From Bacteroidales bacterium (lineage in GTDB: Bacteria > Bacteroidota > Bacteroidia > Bacteroidales > UBA932), in contig JAFZBF010000031.1 of assembly GCA_017561885.1 (NCBI GenBank), positions 1 to 57,869 on the forward strand: 57,869 nucleotides of DNA, read 5' to 3'. The translations under genes and the position numbers were made by a program. The stretch's first letter is position 1; each line of letters starts with the position of its first letter. Of this stretch, positions 47,303 to 56,841 are shown one piece after another. The notes beneath the pieces are model-generated. The model had not been told where the DNA came from. It saw only the letters and a program-made list of their open reading frames with translations, and did not search any database.

Positions 47303-48688
47303 ATGAAAAAGTATCTTACACTCTGCACGATGGCCGTGACGGTCGCTCTGACGATGGTGTGCAGTTGCCAGAAAAAAAACACAAGGCTCGAAAAAGTACC
47401 TGAGCCTGCCTGGTATGATTATGAGGATTATTTCGTAGAGAAGAATACTATTTACTCATATCTTCCCATAGATTCCGACGACATCGTGATGCTCGGTGAC
47501 GAGATCATCGATTTCGGTGAGTGGGCAGACTTCTTCCAGGATACCTGCATGATCAACCGCGGTATCATGTTCGAAGGGTCACCCCACACCCTGTACCGCA
47601 TCGACGGCATAGCAAACGCCACTCCCTGGAAGATTTTCGTCAGCACCGGACTCCAGGACATCAAGCGGGCCTCTGACGATCAAGCCAGCCAGGCAGCAGA
47701 TTCAGTAATAGCAAACGTCAAAGAAATATTCAGGCGTGCCCACGCCCTCTCTCCCAATACCGAACTCTACTTCATCAGCATACTCGCCGACCGCCAGGTC
47801 AGCGATGCCGGCGTAGTTGCCGTGGCCAAGGCCAACAAGCACATCAGGGAAGCAGCTGAGAGCACCAACGGTTTCACCTTCGTTGACATCAGCAACATGG
47901 CAGACGCCTCAGGCAGGATGGCCGAAGAATATACCTATGACGGACGCAGCCTCAACGGCCTCGGATATCAGAAAGTCGTCGAGAAAGTCGGCCTCTGTCT
48001 GCCTACCGACATACAATCCTTCAACAAGGCCGACGACCACCAGTACAGCGAAATCAGCCCGGCCCACCACAACCGCGTATCGCTGTTCAACTCCCTGCCT
48101 GAAAACACCCGCAGCGTGATGTTCCTTGGCAACAGCATAACCCGCCGCGGACCGTGGCAGGAACTCCTCCCCATTATGCGCACCACCAACAGAGGTGTCG
48201 GTGGAGACGTTCTCAAAGGAATGTACAACCGCCTCGATGACGTGATTGCCGACAATCCCGTAGCAATCTTCCTTATGGGCGGAATCAACGATATCACAAA
48301 TCCTGCAAGCAAAGTCGACGACATATGGAAAGACTATGAGAAACTCCTTTCCAAGATTGCCCAGGAACTTCCCGGCACAACGCTCTTCGTGCAGTCGACA
48401 CTGCCTGTGACCGCAGAACGCGACAGCGACAACCTCATCAACCCTAAGGTCAGCGAACTCAACAAATACCTTCTTGCTGCAGCTCAAAAATACAACTACA
48501 CTTATATCGACGTCGCCTCGGCATTGAGCGATGACAACGGATACCTGAAACCTGAATATTCTCTCGACGGCCTCCATCTGGCAGCAGACGGTTATTTCGT
48601 CTGGTGCAGCGTCCTCATGGAGAAATGCCAGCTGATGGCCCTCGCAGAGTTACAGAGGAGAATCAGAAATTCCAATACCAAGAACTAA
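47303..48688 (+). CDS. Tandem SGNH/GDSL-type esterase lipoprotein with a degenerate first domain
   Basis: The roughly 461-residue product has a lipoprotein signal (MKKYLTLCTMAVTVALTMVC then SCQ). Two SGNH-like halves are seen. The second has a full catalytic set: VMFLGNSITRRGPW (Ser), NRGVGGDVL (Gly), FLMGGINDITN (Asn) and SLDGLHLAADGY (Asp-His). The first half repeats the pattern without the catalytic residues: VMLGDEIIDFGEW has Glu for Ser, NRGIMFEGS, VSTGLQDI has Gln for Asn, and TYDGRSLNGLGY has Ser at the His position. The protein likely deacetylates a sugar or other acyl ester using the second half; the first may bind ligand. The start at 47303 is chosen for the signal peptide. Confidence 0.82.
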   Translation: MKKYLTLCTMAVTVALTMVCSCQKKNTRLEKVPEPAWYDYEDYFVEKNTIYSYLPIDSDDIVMLGDEIIDFGEWADFFQDTCMINRGIMFEGSPHTLYRIDGIANATPWKIFVSTGLQDIKRASDDQASQAADSVIANVKEIFRRAHALSPNTELYFISILADRQVSDAGVVAVAKANKHIREAAESTNGFTFVDISNMADASGRMAEEYTYDGRSLNGLGYQKVVEKVGLCLPTDIQSFNKADDHQYSEISPAHHNRVSLFNSLPENTRSVMFLGNSITRRGPWQELLPIMRTTNRGVGGDVLKGMYNRLDDVIADNPVAIFLMGGINDITNPASKVDDIWKDYEKLLSKIAQELPGTTLFVQSTLPVTAERDSDNLINPKVSELNKYLLAAAQKYNYTYIDVASALSDDNGYLKPEYSLDGLHLAADGYFVWCSVLMEKCQLMALAELQRRIRNSNTKN

Positions 48689-48709
48689 ATACAAACCTAA
48701 CAGAATATC

Positions 48710-50482
48710 ATGTTCAGAACACATACCTGCGGCGAGCTGCGCCTTGAAAATGCCGGCAGAACCGTTACTCTTGCCGGATGGGTCCAGAGAATCAGGAAAA
48801 TGGGAGGAATGACCTTCGTAGACCTCCGCGACCGCTACGGAATCACCCAGCTTGTAGCTGATGCAAACAGCAGCGAAGCAGTGTCGTCCGCCGTGGCGTC
48901 CCTGGGCCGCGAATTCGTAATCCAGGCAACCGGCCGCGTAGCCGAGCGCCAGAGCAAGAATCCCAAGATGGATACCGGAGACATCGAAATCCTTCTTGAC
49001 GAGGTAAATGTTCTCAACCCTTCCGACATACCTCCGTTCACTATCGAAGATGTCAGCGACGGCGGCGAGGAACTCCGCGCAAGATACCGCTATCTTGACC
49101 TGCGACGCAATCCTCTCAAGAACGCCCTGACCCTCCGTCACCGTATGGCCCACGAGGTCCGCAACTATCTGGATGCGCAGGGCTTCATGGAGATCGAGAC
49201 CCCCTTCCTCATCAAATCCACTCCTGAAGGAGCCCGCGACTTCGTCGTGCCCAGCCGCATGAACCCCGGCGAATTCTATGCTCTGCCCCAGAGCCCACAG
49301 ACCTTCAAGCAGCTGCTGATGGTAGCCGGCTACGACCGCTACTTCCAGATCGTGCGCTGCTTCCGCGACGAGGACCTTCGCGCCGACCGCCAGCCCGAGT
49401 TCACGCAGATCGACTGTGAGATGAGCTTCGTGGAGCAGGAAGATGTCCTGAACCTCTTCGAAGGCATGATGCGCCACCTCTTCAAGACCGTGGTGAATGC
49501 CGAGATTCCCAATCCCATCCCGAGGATGAGCTGGTACGACGCTATGGACCGCTTCGGCAGCGACAAGCCAGACATCCGCTTCGGAATGGAGATCCGTGAA
49601 GTGACCAGTCTCGTCCAGGGCTGCGGTTTCTCTGTCTTCGACAGCGTGGAATACGTCGGAGCAATCGCAGTTCCCGGCGCAGCCGGCTACACCCGCAAGC
49701 AGACCGACGAGCTCACCGAGTGGGTGAAACGCCCTCAGGTAGGAGCGAAGGGTCTTGTTTATATAAAGATGAATGAAGACGGAACCGTCAAATCGTCCGT
49801 CGACAAATTCTATACTGAAGACCAGCTCAAGGCCGTTGCCGCAGAGGCCGGCGCAGCCAAGGGAGACCTCGTGCTCGTGCTTTGCGGTGCGAAGCGCAAG
49901 ACCCAGACCATGCTCGGCGTGCTGCGCATCGAAATGGGTAACCGCCTCGGCTACCGCGACCCCAAGGTGTTCGCGCCGCTGTGGGTGGTTGACTTCCCCC
50001 TGCTCGAATGGGATGACGAGACCCAGCGTTTCTACGCGATGCACCACCCCTTCACCGCACCGAAGCCGGAACATATGGAGTGGTTCAACTCCAACCGCAA
50101 GGAGGATCTCGAAAAAGTGTGCGCCAACGCATACGACTTCGTGCTGAACGGCACAGAGCTCGGCGGCGGCAGCATCCGTATCCACCAGGCTGACGTCCAG
50201 AAGAGGATGTTCGAAGTGCTCGGAATCAGCCCCGAAGACGCAGACTACAAGTTCGGATTCATCATCAACGCCTTCAAGTTCGGCGCTCCGCCTCACGGAG
50301 GCCTCGCATTCGGCTTCGACCGCATCTGCGCACTGTTCGGCGGCCAGGAGACCATCCGCGACTACATTGCATTCCCCAAGAACAATATGGGCCGCGACGT
50401 GATGCTCGACGCTCCTTCAGCCATCGACGACGTCCAGATGGAAGAGCTGTTCCTCAAGAGCGTGGCTCCTGAAAAGAAATAG
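48710..50482 (+). CDS. aspS: Aspartate--tRNA ligase
   Basis: The 590-residue class II synthetase starts [20 protein letters not shown] with an OB-fold anticodon-binding domain ([29 protein letters not shown]). The catalytic core has [20 protein letters not shown] (motif 1), [20 protein letters not shown] (motif 2) and [15 protein letters not shown] (motif 3). A GAD-type insertion lies between motifs 2 and 3, as in bacterial AspRS. Length matches the bacterial form. It follows the SGNH gene by 21 bases and precedes mrp by one base. Confidence 0.97.
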   Translation: MFRTHTCGELRLENAGRTVTLAGWVQRIRKMGGMTFVDLRDRYGITQLVADANSSEAVSSAVASLGREFVIQATGRVAERQSKNPKMDTGDIEILLDEVNVLNPSDIPPFTIEDVSDGGEELRARYRYLDLRRNPLKNALTLRHRMAHEVRNYLDAQGFMEIETPFLIKSTPEGARDFVVPSRMNPGEFYALPQSPQTFKQLLMVAGYDRYFQIVRCFRDEDLRADRQPEFTQIDCEMSFVEQEDVLNLFEGMMRHLFKTVVNAEIPNPIPRMSWYDAMDRFGSDKPDIRFGMEIREVTSLVQGCGFSVFDSVEYVGAIAVPGAAGYTRKQTDELTEWVKRPQVGAKGLVYIKMNEDGTVKSSVDKFYTEDQLKAVAAEAGAAKGDLVLVLCGAKRKTQTMLGVLRIEMGNRLGYRDPKVFAPLWVVDFPLLEWDDETQRFYAMHHPFTAPKPEHMEWFNSNRKEDLEKVCANAYDFVLNGTELGGGSIRIHQADVQKRMFEVLGISPEDADYKFGFIINAFKFGAPPHGGLAFGFDRICALFGGQETIRDYIAFPKNNMGRDVMLDAPSAIDDVQMEELFLKSVAPEKK

Positions 50483-50483
50483 T

Positions 50484-51518
50484 ATGGAGCAACAGATTAT
50501 TGACGTCCTGAGCGGCGTCATCCATCCCGCCTACCAGGAAAACATAGTCCGTCTCGGACTGGTGGAGAACCTCAAGGCGGACGACAGGACTATATCCTTC
50601 CAGCTTGTTTTCACTCGCAGGGACCCTCTGGCCGGCAGCATCAAGGATGCCTGCAGAGAGGCCCTGAAAGAGGCTTTTCCGCAGCACGAGGTGCAGATTC
50701 TGGAACTCGTCCGCGAAAAGAAGGCCAATAACACCAATCCCGCCGAACTAGGTATGGAGCAGCTGGAGAAGGTCGGCAAGATCATAGTGATAGCTTCCGG
50801 CAAGGGCGGCGTCGGCAAGAGCACGGTGGCTGTCAACCTGGCGGTGTCTCTGGCCCGCCGCGGCTACAAGGTTGGCCTGGCCGACGCAGACGTCTACGGC
50901 CCTTCCGTTCCCAAGATGACCGGGACTGAAGGTCAGATGCCGCAGGCGCTGGAAGACGAAGATGGCAACCAGCTCATCCTTCCCCTCGAGAAATACGGAG
51001 TAAAATGGATGTCCATCGGTTACTTCGCCAGCCCTGAGCAGGCCCTCATCTGGAGAGGCCCGATGGCCTGCAACGCCCTCAAGCAGATCATCCTGCAGGT
51101 GCAGTGGGGCGAGCTGGACTACCTTCTGATCGACCTTCCTCCGGGAACAGGCGATATCCACATCACTCTGGTGAACGACATTCCTGTGGACGGAGCCATC
51201 ATCGTCACGACCCCGCAGGCTGTCGCGCTTGCTGACGTGGAAAAGGGCATCAATATGTTCCGGAATCCTAAAATCGACAAACATATATATGGTATAATAG
51301 AGAATATGGCCTGGTTCACTCCGGCGGAGCTTCCGGACAACCGTTACTATATCTTCGGACGTGAAGGAAGCAAGGCCATCGCAGCCAAATACGGCATCGA
51401 AATTCTCGCTCAGATTCCTCTTGTTCAAAGTATTTGCGACAATGGCGACGTAGGCACACCTGAGGCCCTCGATGCCAACAGCGTGATTTCCAAAGCATTA
51501 GACAACATCGTACTGTAA
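50484..51518 (+). CDS. apbC: Mrp/NBP35-type P-loop ATPase, iron-sulfur carrier family
   Basis: The 344-residue protein has an N-terminal MIP18-like domain (residues 1-85, VLSGVIHPAYQENIVRLGLV) and a ParA/MinD-type ATPase domain with IVIASGKGGVGKSTVAVNLA (deviant Walker A), GLADADVYGPSVPKM and LLIDLPPGTGDIHITL. Family members deliver Fe-S clusters. The usual CxxC cluster motif is absent: the corresponding stretch reads ENMAWFTPAELPDNRYYIFG. This agrees with Bacteroidota homologues as I remember them. Its operon also holds ychF and aspS. Confidence 0.9.
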   Translation: MEQQIIDVLSGVIHPAYQENIVRLGLVENLKADDRTISFQLVFTRRDPLAGSIKDACREALKEAFPQHEVQILELVREKKANNTNPAELGMEQLEKVGKIIVIASGKGGVGKSTVAVNLAVSLARRGYKVGLADADVYGPSVPKMTGTEGQMPQALEDEDGNQLILPLEKYGVKWMSIGYFASPEQALIWRGPMACNALKQIILQVQWGELDYLLIDLPPGTGDIHITLVNDIPVDGAIIVTTPQAVALADVEKGINMFRNPKIDKHIYGIIENMAWFTPAELPDNRYYIFGREGSKAIAAKYGIEILAQIPLVQSICDNGDVGTPEALDANSVISKALDNIVL

Positions 51519-51547
51519 TACCAAAAATATTTTTAAAATTTTTGGTA
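51519..51547 (+). terminator. AT-rich stem-loop after mrp
   Basis: TACCAAAAAT (51519-51528) pairs perfectly with ATTTTTGGTA (51538-51547) around a nine-base loop, directly at the mrp stop. There is no strong G/C core and only CTTTG follows, so termination is possible but not certain. Confidence 0.5.
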
Positions 51548-51578
51548 CTTTGTCTTGCAAGGTATTGTTATTTTTCTA

Positions 51579-51586
51579 TATCTTTG
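51579..51586 (+). promoter_or_regulatory. -7 box TATCTTTG for the pspC-padR-pspC unit
   Basis: An exact TAnnTTTG match followed by an A-rich leader of about 50 bases before the first ATG at 51643. Confidence 0.65.
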
Positions 51587-51642
51587 CATCGTAAACATCA
51601 ATGCAAAGAATAGTACTAATAAAATAACAATACCGAACGATC

Positions 51643-52206
51643 ATGAAAAAGACAATTAATGCAGGTATCGGAAAACGCAACTTCGTCATGGACGAAGATG
51701 CTTACGCAAGACTCGACTCTTTTCTGGCTCACTTCCGCGCCCGCCTCAACGCAGGTGACAGGCAGGATGTGATGGAAGAGATCGAAGGCCGCATCGCCGA
51801 ACTCTTCATCGCCGAAATAGGCGGCGGCAATGCAGTAGTCGACATCAACCTCGTCAACAGGGTAATCGCCGAAATCGGAATGCCGGACGGCAGCGACGAG
51901 TTCGGCTCAGCAAACAATGCTTACGCCCAGCCCGAAGCCAAGCCCAAGAAGAAACTGTACCGCAACCCCGACGACAAATTTCTCGGCGGCGTGTGCAGCG
52001 GTCTTGCAGCATACTTCGACACTGACACCGTAATCATCCGCATTCTCTTCGTAGTCCTGTTTATCTGCGCTTCTGCAGGTTTCTGGGCTTACCTCATCTT
52101 CTGGATCGTGACTCCCAACGCTGTGACTGCAGCTCAGAAATGCGAGTTGCGAGGCCTCGCTCCTACATTGGAGAATCTCTCTAAATTTTCTAACTCTTCA
52201 AAATAA
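51643..52206 (+). CDS. PspC-domain membrane protein
   Basis: The 187-residue protein has an N-terminal helical region (about 1-80) with DRQDVMEEIEGRIAELFIAE and a PspC domain at about 100-170: KLYRNPDDKFLGGVCSGLAA, YFDTDTVIIRILFVVLFICA. One or two membrane helices (FVVLFICASAGFWAYLIFWI) anchor it. PspC proteins take part in envelope stress responses in other bacteria. The same two-part layout recurs in the protein at 52557. The stop overlaps the padR start (TAATG). Confidence 0.85.
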   Translation: MKKTINAGIGKRNFVMDEDAYARLDSFLAHFRARLNAGDRQDVMEEIEGRIAELFIAEIGGGNAVVDINLVNRVIAEIGMPDGSDEFGSANNAYAQPEAKPKKKLYRNPDDKFLGGVCSGLAAYFDTDTVIIRILFVVLFICASAGFWAYLIFWIVTPNAVTAAQKCELRGLAPTLENLSKFSNSSK

Positions 52207-52550
52207 TGTGCGATATGGAAAAGAACGTAACTACCGAGAACGTCCGCGCACAGATGCGTAAAGGAGTTCTGGAGTATTGCATCTTGCTGCTCCTTGCCAA
52301 AGAAGATGCCTATGCATCCTCAATCATCAACAAACTTAAGGAAGCCAATATGATAGTGGTCGAAGGAACTCTGTATCCCCTGCTCATCAGGCAGAAGAAC
52401 CAGGGCCTTCTCCAGTACCGCTGGGAAGAATCACCTCAGGGCCCGCCCCGCAAGTACTATTCAATCACCCAGAAGGGTCGCGAACAGCTCGAGGAGATGA
52501 ACAACGCCTGGGGAGAAATCGTCACTACCATCGAAAACATCAAGAACTGA
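52206..52550 (+). CDS. PadR-family transcriptional regulator
   Basis: The 114-residue protein is a winged helix-turn-helix of the PadR type: LEYCILLLLAKEDAYASSII, MIVVEGTLYPLLIRQKNQGL, SPQGPPRKYYSITQKGREQL. PadR proteins usually repress neighbouring genes, so it probably controls the flanking pspC genes. The ATG at 52206 overlaps the upstream stop; an internal ATG at 52215 (MEKNVTTENVRAQM) could be the true start. The second pspC gene starts six bases after its stop. Confidence 0.92.
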   Translation: MCDMEKNVTTENVRAQMRKGVLEYCILLLLAKEDAYASSIINKLKEANMIVVEGTLYPLLIRQKNQGLLQYRWEESPQGPPRKYYSITQKGREQLEEMNNAWGEIVTTIENIKN

Positions 52551-52556
52551 CCTGCC

Positions 52557-53612
52557 ATGAACAAAGTAGAAAAAGTAAGTATAGGCAAATGCGCATTCTC
52601 TCTTGACGAGAAAGCATACGCCACCATCAAGGGATATCTGGACTCCCTGAATCTCTACTATTCGAAGATGGACGGAGGCCGCGAGATAATGGAAGGGATC
52701 GAGGAGAGAATGGCCGAGCTCCTGCTCGAAAAGACAGAGAACGGCATCGATGTAGTCTCAGACTCCATAGCCAACGAAGTTATCGAGATTCTCGGCAGGC
52801 CGGAGGTGATCGAAGAAGGAGCCTCAGACGGTGACGCCCCCAAATACAAGTTCGAGGGCAAGAAGAGGCTCTACCGCGACCCGACCAACAAGGTTCTCGG
52901 AGGAGTCTGCAGCGGTCTTGCAGCATATTTCAACACTGACACCGTGCTTTTCAGGGTGCTCTTCGTAGTTTTCACCCTCTTCCCGGCTTTCCTTACCTGG
53001 GGTCACGGTTCAAGCATCGCCCCTGTAATCTATATCATCGCCTGGATTGCAATGCCCAAGGCAGATACAGTCCGCAAGCAATGTGAGATGAGAGGAGAGA
53101 GCCTAGGCATAGCAGATATCGAGCATAAGTACAAGGACGGCTCGGCCCCTGTCACCGAACGTTCAGACTTCTGGAGAGTATTCGGCCGCGTCCTCTGCAT
53201 CTTCATTGGCTGTATCCTGCTCTGCGTCGGCGTTTCCGGCCTGCTGTTCGGCGGCCTTGCAGCCTTCGGCTCTACAGCCTTCCTCCACGTTGATTCACAG
53301 CTCTTCGTCAACACTCTGCAGAGAATATTCGAGGAATTCGGAGCTTCATATTACAGCTTCAATGCAGGCATCACCACTCTGACCAGAGTGCTGCTGATCG
53401 TATTCGGCTCGATGGTTTACTTCCTGCCGTTCATAGCCTTCATCTACGCGGGAATCCATCTGATCTTCAACCTCAAGTCTCCTTCATGGAGGCCCGGTCT
53501 GATAATCTTCATCCTGTGGCTGCTCTCTATCGTAGCTCTGTTCGTAATGCTGATTATCGCCTCTTCGTCGATTGCATTGTGGAACTCGTCGATTACTGCA
53601 CTCATTTTATAA
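52557..53612 (+). CDS. PspC-domain multi-pass membrane protein
   Basis: The 351-residue protein repeats the layout of the 51643 product: an N-terminal helical domain (KCAFSLDEKAYATIKGYLDS, GREIMEGIEERMAELLLE) and a PspC domain near 103-170 (KRLYRDPTNKVLGGVCSGLA, YFNTDTVLFRVLFVVFTLFP). A further C-terminal part has three or four more membrane helices (VLCIFIGCILLCVGVSGLLF, VLLIVFGSMVYFLPFIAFIY, IIFILWLLSIVALFVMLII). It is the larger partner in a pspC-padR-pspC unit, likely an envelope stress module; the signal is unknown. Confidence 0.87.
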   Translation: MNKVEKVSIGKCAFSLDEKAYATIKGYLDSLNLYYSKMDGGREIMEGIEERMAELLLEKTENGIDVVSDSIANEVIEILGRPEVIEEGASDGDAPKYKFEGKKRLYRDPTNKVLGGVCSGLAAYFNTDTVLFRVLFVVFTLFPAFLTWGHGSSIAPVIYIIAWIAMPKADTVRKQCEMRGESLGIADIEHKYKDGSAPVTERSDFWRVFGRVLCIFIGCILLCVGVSGLLFGGLAAFGSTAFLHVDSQLFVNTLQRIFEEFGASYYSFNAGITTLTRVLLIVFGSMVYFLPFIAFIYAGIHLIFNLKSPSWRPGLIIFILWLLSIVALFVMLIIASSSIALWNSSITALIL

Positions 53613-53621
53613 CGAATTGGC

Positions 53622-53629
53622 TAAATTTG
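53622..53629 (+). promoter_or_regulatory. -7 box TAAATTTG for the S46 peptidase
   Basis: An exact TAnnTTTG match 20 bases before the ATG at 53650, giving a leader of about 14 bases. Confidence 0.6.
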
Positions 53630-53649
53630 TCTGAAACAAATCCATTCAA

Positions 53650-55806
53650 ATGAAAACACTCAAGCGTATCTTAATCGCTCTTGCAGTAATCTCCATCTCC
53701 CTCCCGGCCGTCGCCGATGAAGGCATGTGGCTGCTCCCTCTGCTAGAGAAGATGAACATCAAGACAATGCAGCAGATGGGCTGCGAACTCTCGGCATCTG
53801 ACATCTACAACATCAACCATTCGTCCCTGAAGGACGCTGTCGTCAAGTTCGGCGGCGGATGTACGGGTGAGGTGGTGTCTTCCAGAGGCCTGCTGCTCAC
53901 CAACCACCACTGCGGATACAGCGCCATCCAGCGCCTCAGCACCGTCGAGCACGACTATCTCACCGACGGATACTGGGCAATGGACTATAGCCAGGAACTC
54001 CCTGTGGAGGGGCTGACGGTAACCTTTATGCAGAGCATGACCGACGTGACGTCGAAGCTCGAGAAAGCGGCCCGCAAGGCACAGAACGACAGTCAGCGCG
54101 ACAGCCTTATGGGAGTTGCCGCCCGCCAGCTCATCGAAGAAGCCATCTCAGGCAATGATTTCCTCGACGCCGACATATCTTCTCTCTTCGGCGGCAACAA
54201 ATACTATCTGGTAGTCTACAAGATCTATAAGGACGTCCGTTTCGTAGGCGCCCCCCCGAGCTCTATCGGCAAGTTCGGCGCCGACACCGACAACTGGATG
54301 TGGCCCCGCCACACCTGCGACTTCTCGATGTTCCGCATCTACTCCGACAAGAACGGCAATCCTGCAGAATATTCTGAAGACAACGTGCCCTACAACCCTG
54401 TAACTCACCTTACAGTGTCCCTGAAGGGCATCAACGAAGGAGACTTCTCGATGATCATCGGCTATCCGGGCAGCACCAACCGCTATCTCACCGGCCCCGA
54501 AATCGCAATGCAAAAAGCCGGCAACGAAGCCGGAATCTACTGCCGCGGCCGCCGTCAGGAAGTTCTTATGGAGGACATGCTGGCCGACCCTGAAGTCAGA
54601 ATCAAATATGCCAGCAAGTATTCAAGCTCTTCAAACTACTGGAAGAACTGGATAGGAATGAACGAGCAGATCGCAAACCTCAAGGTCGAAGAGCGCCGCT
54701 ATGAGAATGACAACGCCTTCCGCAACTGGATTGCAGCCAAGCCCGGCCGCAACAAGAAATATGCTGGCGTGCTCGATGAGATCTATGCTCTTACTGAGCA
54801 GCTGACTGCCGGCGAGGTCAATCTGACCTACCTGACCGAATCTCTCGGAAGGGTCGAGATTGCCTCCATCGCCAACAACGTGGCCAACCGCCTGCGCAAC
54901 TACGACACTGCCGACGAGGCAACCCGCAAAGAGATGCTGGAGACAGTGGATGCCCTTATGGATTCTTTCTACAAAGACTATAATATGCCTACCGATGTCA
55001 AGGTTGCGAAGGAGATGATAAAGGTGGCCAAAGAGAAACTGCCTGAAAGGCTTCTGCCCGAATTCTTCGAGGTTATCGACAGCGAATTTGCAGGAGACAT
55101 AGATGCTTACGTCGACGACCTGTTCGCAACTTCGGCTTTCTCTTCAAAGGAGAAAGCTGCGACGGACATCGCCGCCAAGGCTGCTTCAGGCCGCATCAGC
55201 TTCGTGGACGATCCTGCATACCAGTACGTACAGGACTACCGCACCGTCGGCCTGGCAGAACAGATGTCCTACACGGCTGCCAGCGAAAAGCTCTATGAAG
55301 CCCGCAAGAAATACATTGCCGGTCAGATGGAGATGAACCAGGGCAAAGCCATGTATCCGGATGCCAATATGACTATGCGTCTTACCTACGGTCAGGTGAA
55401 GGCTTACGAGCCGAAGGACGGCGTCATCTACAAATACTACACTACCCTCAAGGGCGTAATGGAGAAGGAAGACCCCGACAACTGGGAATTCGTGGTTCCT
55501 CAGAAACTCAAGGATCTCTACGCAGCAAAGGATTTCGGCCGCTACGGCAACCCTGACGGAAGTATGCCCAACTGCTTCATCATGACCGGCGATATCACCG
55601 GCGGCAACTCCGGAAGTCCTGTATTCAACGGCAAGGGACAGCTCACCGGCCTTGCATTCGACGGCAACTGGGAGGCGATGTCAGGTGACATCATCTTCGA
55701 GCCCGACCTGCAGCGCTGCATCTGCGTGGACATCCGTTACGTGCTCTTCATCATCGACAAATTTGGAGGCGCAGGTTATCTGCTCGACGAAATGACAATA
55801 GATTGA
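53650..55806 (+). CDS. S46 family dipeptidyl peptidase (DPP7-like)
   Basis: The 718-residue secreted peptidase removes dipeptides from the N-termini of peptides in the periplasm. The signal peptide is MKTLKRILIALAVISISLPA. The trypsin-like active site is visible as LLLTNHHCGYSA (His87), FGADTDNWMWPRHTCDFSMF (Asp region) and ITGGNSGSPVFNGKG with Ser654. The residue that separates DPP7 from DPP11, Gly or Arg at about position 673, is Gly672 in LAFDGNWEAMSGD. That favours DPP7-type preference for hydrophobic residues over the Asp/Glu preference of DPP11; the rule is from the Porphyromonas enzymes. A helical regulatory domain spans about 280-560. It is transcribed alone. Confidence 0.92.
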   Translation: MKTLKRILIALAVISISLPAVADEGMWLLPLLEKMNIKTMQQMGCELSASDIYNINHSSLKDAVVKFGGGCTGEVVSSRGLLLTNHHCGYSAIQRLSTVEHDYLTDGYWAMDYSQELPVEGLTVTFMQSMTDVTSKLEKAARKAQNDSQRDSLMGVAARQLIEEAISGNDFLDADISSLFGGNKYYLVVYKIYKDVRFVGAPPSSIGKFGADTDNWMWPRHTCDFSMFRIYSDKNGNPAEYSEDNVPYNPVTHLTVSLKGINEGDFSMIIGYPGSTNRYLTGPEIAMQKAGNEAGIYCRGRRQEVLMEDMLADPEVRIKYASKYSSSSNYWKNWIGMNEQIANLKVEERRYENDNAFRNWIAAKPGRNKKYAGVLDEIYALTEQLTAGEVNLTYLTESLGRVEIASIANNVANRLRNYDTADEATRKEMLETVDALMDSFYKDYNMPTDVKVAKEMIKVAKEKLPERLLPEFFEVIDSEFAGDIDAYVDDLFATSAFSSKEKAATDIAAKAASGRISFVDDPAYQYVQDYRTVGLAEQMSYTAASEKLYEARKKYIAGQMEMNQGKAMYPDANMTMRLTYGQVKAYEPKDGVIYKYYTTLKGVMEKEDPDNWEFVVPQKLKDLYAAKDFGRYGNPDGSMPNCFIMTGDITGGNSGSPVFNGKGQLTGLAFDGNWEAMSGDIIFEPDLQRCICVDIRYVLFIIDKFGGAGYLLDEMTID

Positions 55807-55827
55807 CCATAACGTTTTTTTAGGTTT

Positions 55828-56817
55828 ATGAGGCGGGAGATTGTGGCGATAGTGATAATGCTCCTGTGCGCGGCCGATCTCCGCGCACAGGTTGTTTTTT
55901 GGAATGTCGAGAACTATTTCGACACTCGCGACGAGGCCGGACGCATCGACGAGGACTTCACCCCCTCCGGCAGCTATCATTGGAACCGCAAAAGGTATCT
56001 TGCAAAGCGCAACTTCATAGCAAAAGCTCTCATCGCCACCTCGGATAGTCTCGGCGCCATGCCCGCCGTGATATGCCTGGCGGAGGTGGAGAACAGGCGC
56101 GTCCTTCAGGATCTGTCAGAGAACACACCTCTGGCCAGAACAGGCTACAGGATAGTGCACCGCGACAGTCCGGACGCAAGGGGAATAGACGTTGCCGTGC
56201 TCTACGACCCTTCGAGGATTATCCTGGAATCGGCAGAATTCCTGACCGCAGAGGGTTTCAGCACGAGGGAGATCCTCTGGTGCAGGCTGCTGCCGGCGGA
56301 TGATTCCACGGCCAATACTCTGCATCTGTTCGTAAATCACTGGCCATCGAAGCGAGGCGGTGCGGCCTCGTCCGACTCAAGACGCATCGCGGTATCTTCG
56401 TTGCTCCGCGGCCAACTCGATTCCCTGCAGGCGGCGGAGCCTGACAGCCGCATCCTTCTGGTGGGCGACTTCAACGACACGCCTGACAGTGAAGTGCTGA
56501 CCGCGCTTTGCGACAGCTGTCATCTTGTGAATCTTTCGCTGCCATTGTGGAAACAGGGAAAAGGAACGATACGCTATAACGGGAAATGGGAGCTGATAGA
56601 CCAGGCGCTGGCATCCCGGACCCTTGCCGGAGATGGTGTCCGCTTCGGTATTTTCAGCCCGGATTTCCTTCGGGAATATGACAAATCATACCTTGGATAC
56701 AAGCCCAGACGCACCTTTGTGGGCCCACGTTATAACGGAGGAGTAAGCGATCATTTCCCGATTTGTTTATATCTTTTTAATTACTTACATTTGTCGGCTC
56801 CAGTAAAAAACAAGTAA
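55828..56817 (+). CDS. Secreted endonuclease/exonuclease/phosphatase-family protein
   Basis: The 329-residue product has a signal peptide (MRREIVAIVIMLLCAADLRA followed by Q) and an EEP fold: VVFWNVENYFDTRDEAGRID, VICLAEVENRRVLQDL (metal Glu), GIDVAVLYDP, LHLFVNHWPSKRGG (catalytic His region), ILLVGDFNDTPDSEVL (GDFND) and GGVSDHFPICLYL (SDH). All core residues are present. Such exported proteins in Bacteroidota are thought to act on nucleic acids or phosphoesters outside the cytoplasm; the substrate is not known. It follows the S46 peptidase by 21 bases without a clear promoter of its own. Confidence 0.88.
   Translation: MRREIVAIVIMLLCAADLRAQVVFWNVENYFDTRDEAGRIDEDFTPSGSYHWNRKRYLAKRNFIAKALIATSDSLGAMPAVICLAEVENRRVLQDLSENTPLARTGYRIVHRDSPDARGIDVAVLYDPSRIILESAEFLTAEGFSTREILWCRLLPADDSTANTLHLFVNHWPSKRGGAASSDSRRIAVSSLLRGQLDSLQAAEPDSRILLVGDFNDTPDSEVLTALCDSCHLVNLSLPLWKQGKGTIRYNGKWELIDQALASRTLAGDGVRFGIFSPDFLREYDKSYLGYKPRRTFVGPRYNGGVSDHFPICLYLFNYLHLSAPVKNK
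56786..56793 (+). promoter_or_regulatory. -7 box TACATTTG for the EF-G-like gene
   Basis: An exact TAnnTTTG match inside the last codons of the preceding gene; predicted leader about 42 bases of A/T-rich sequence. Confidence 0.5.
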
Positions 56818-56841
56818 TATTAAAATAATCAAATAATTAAC

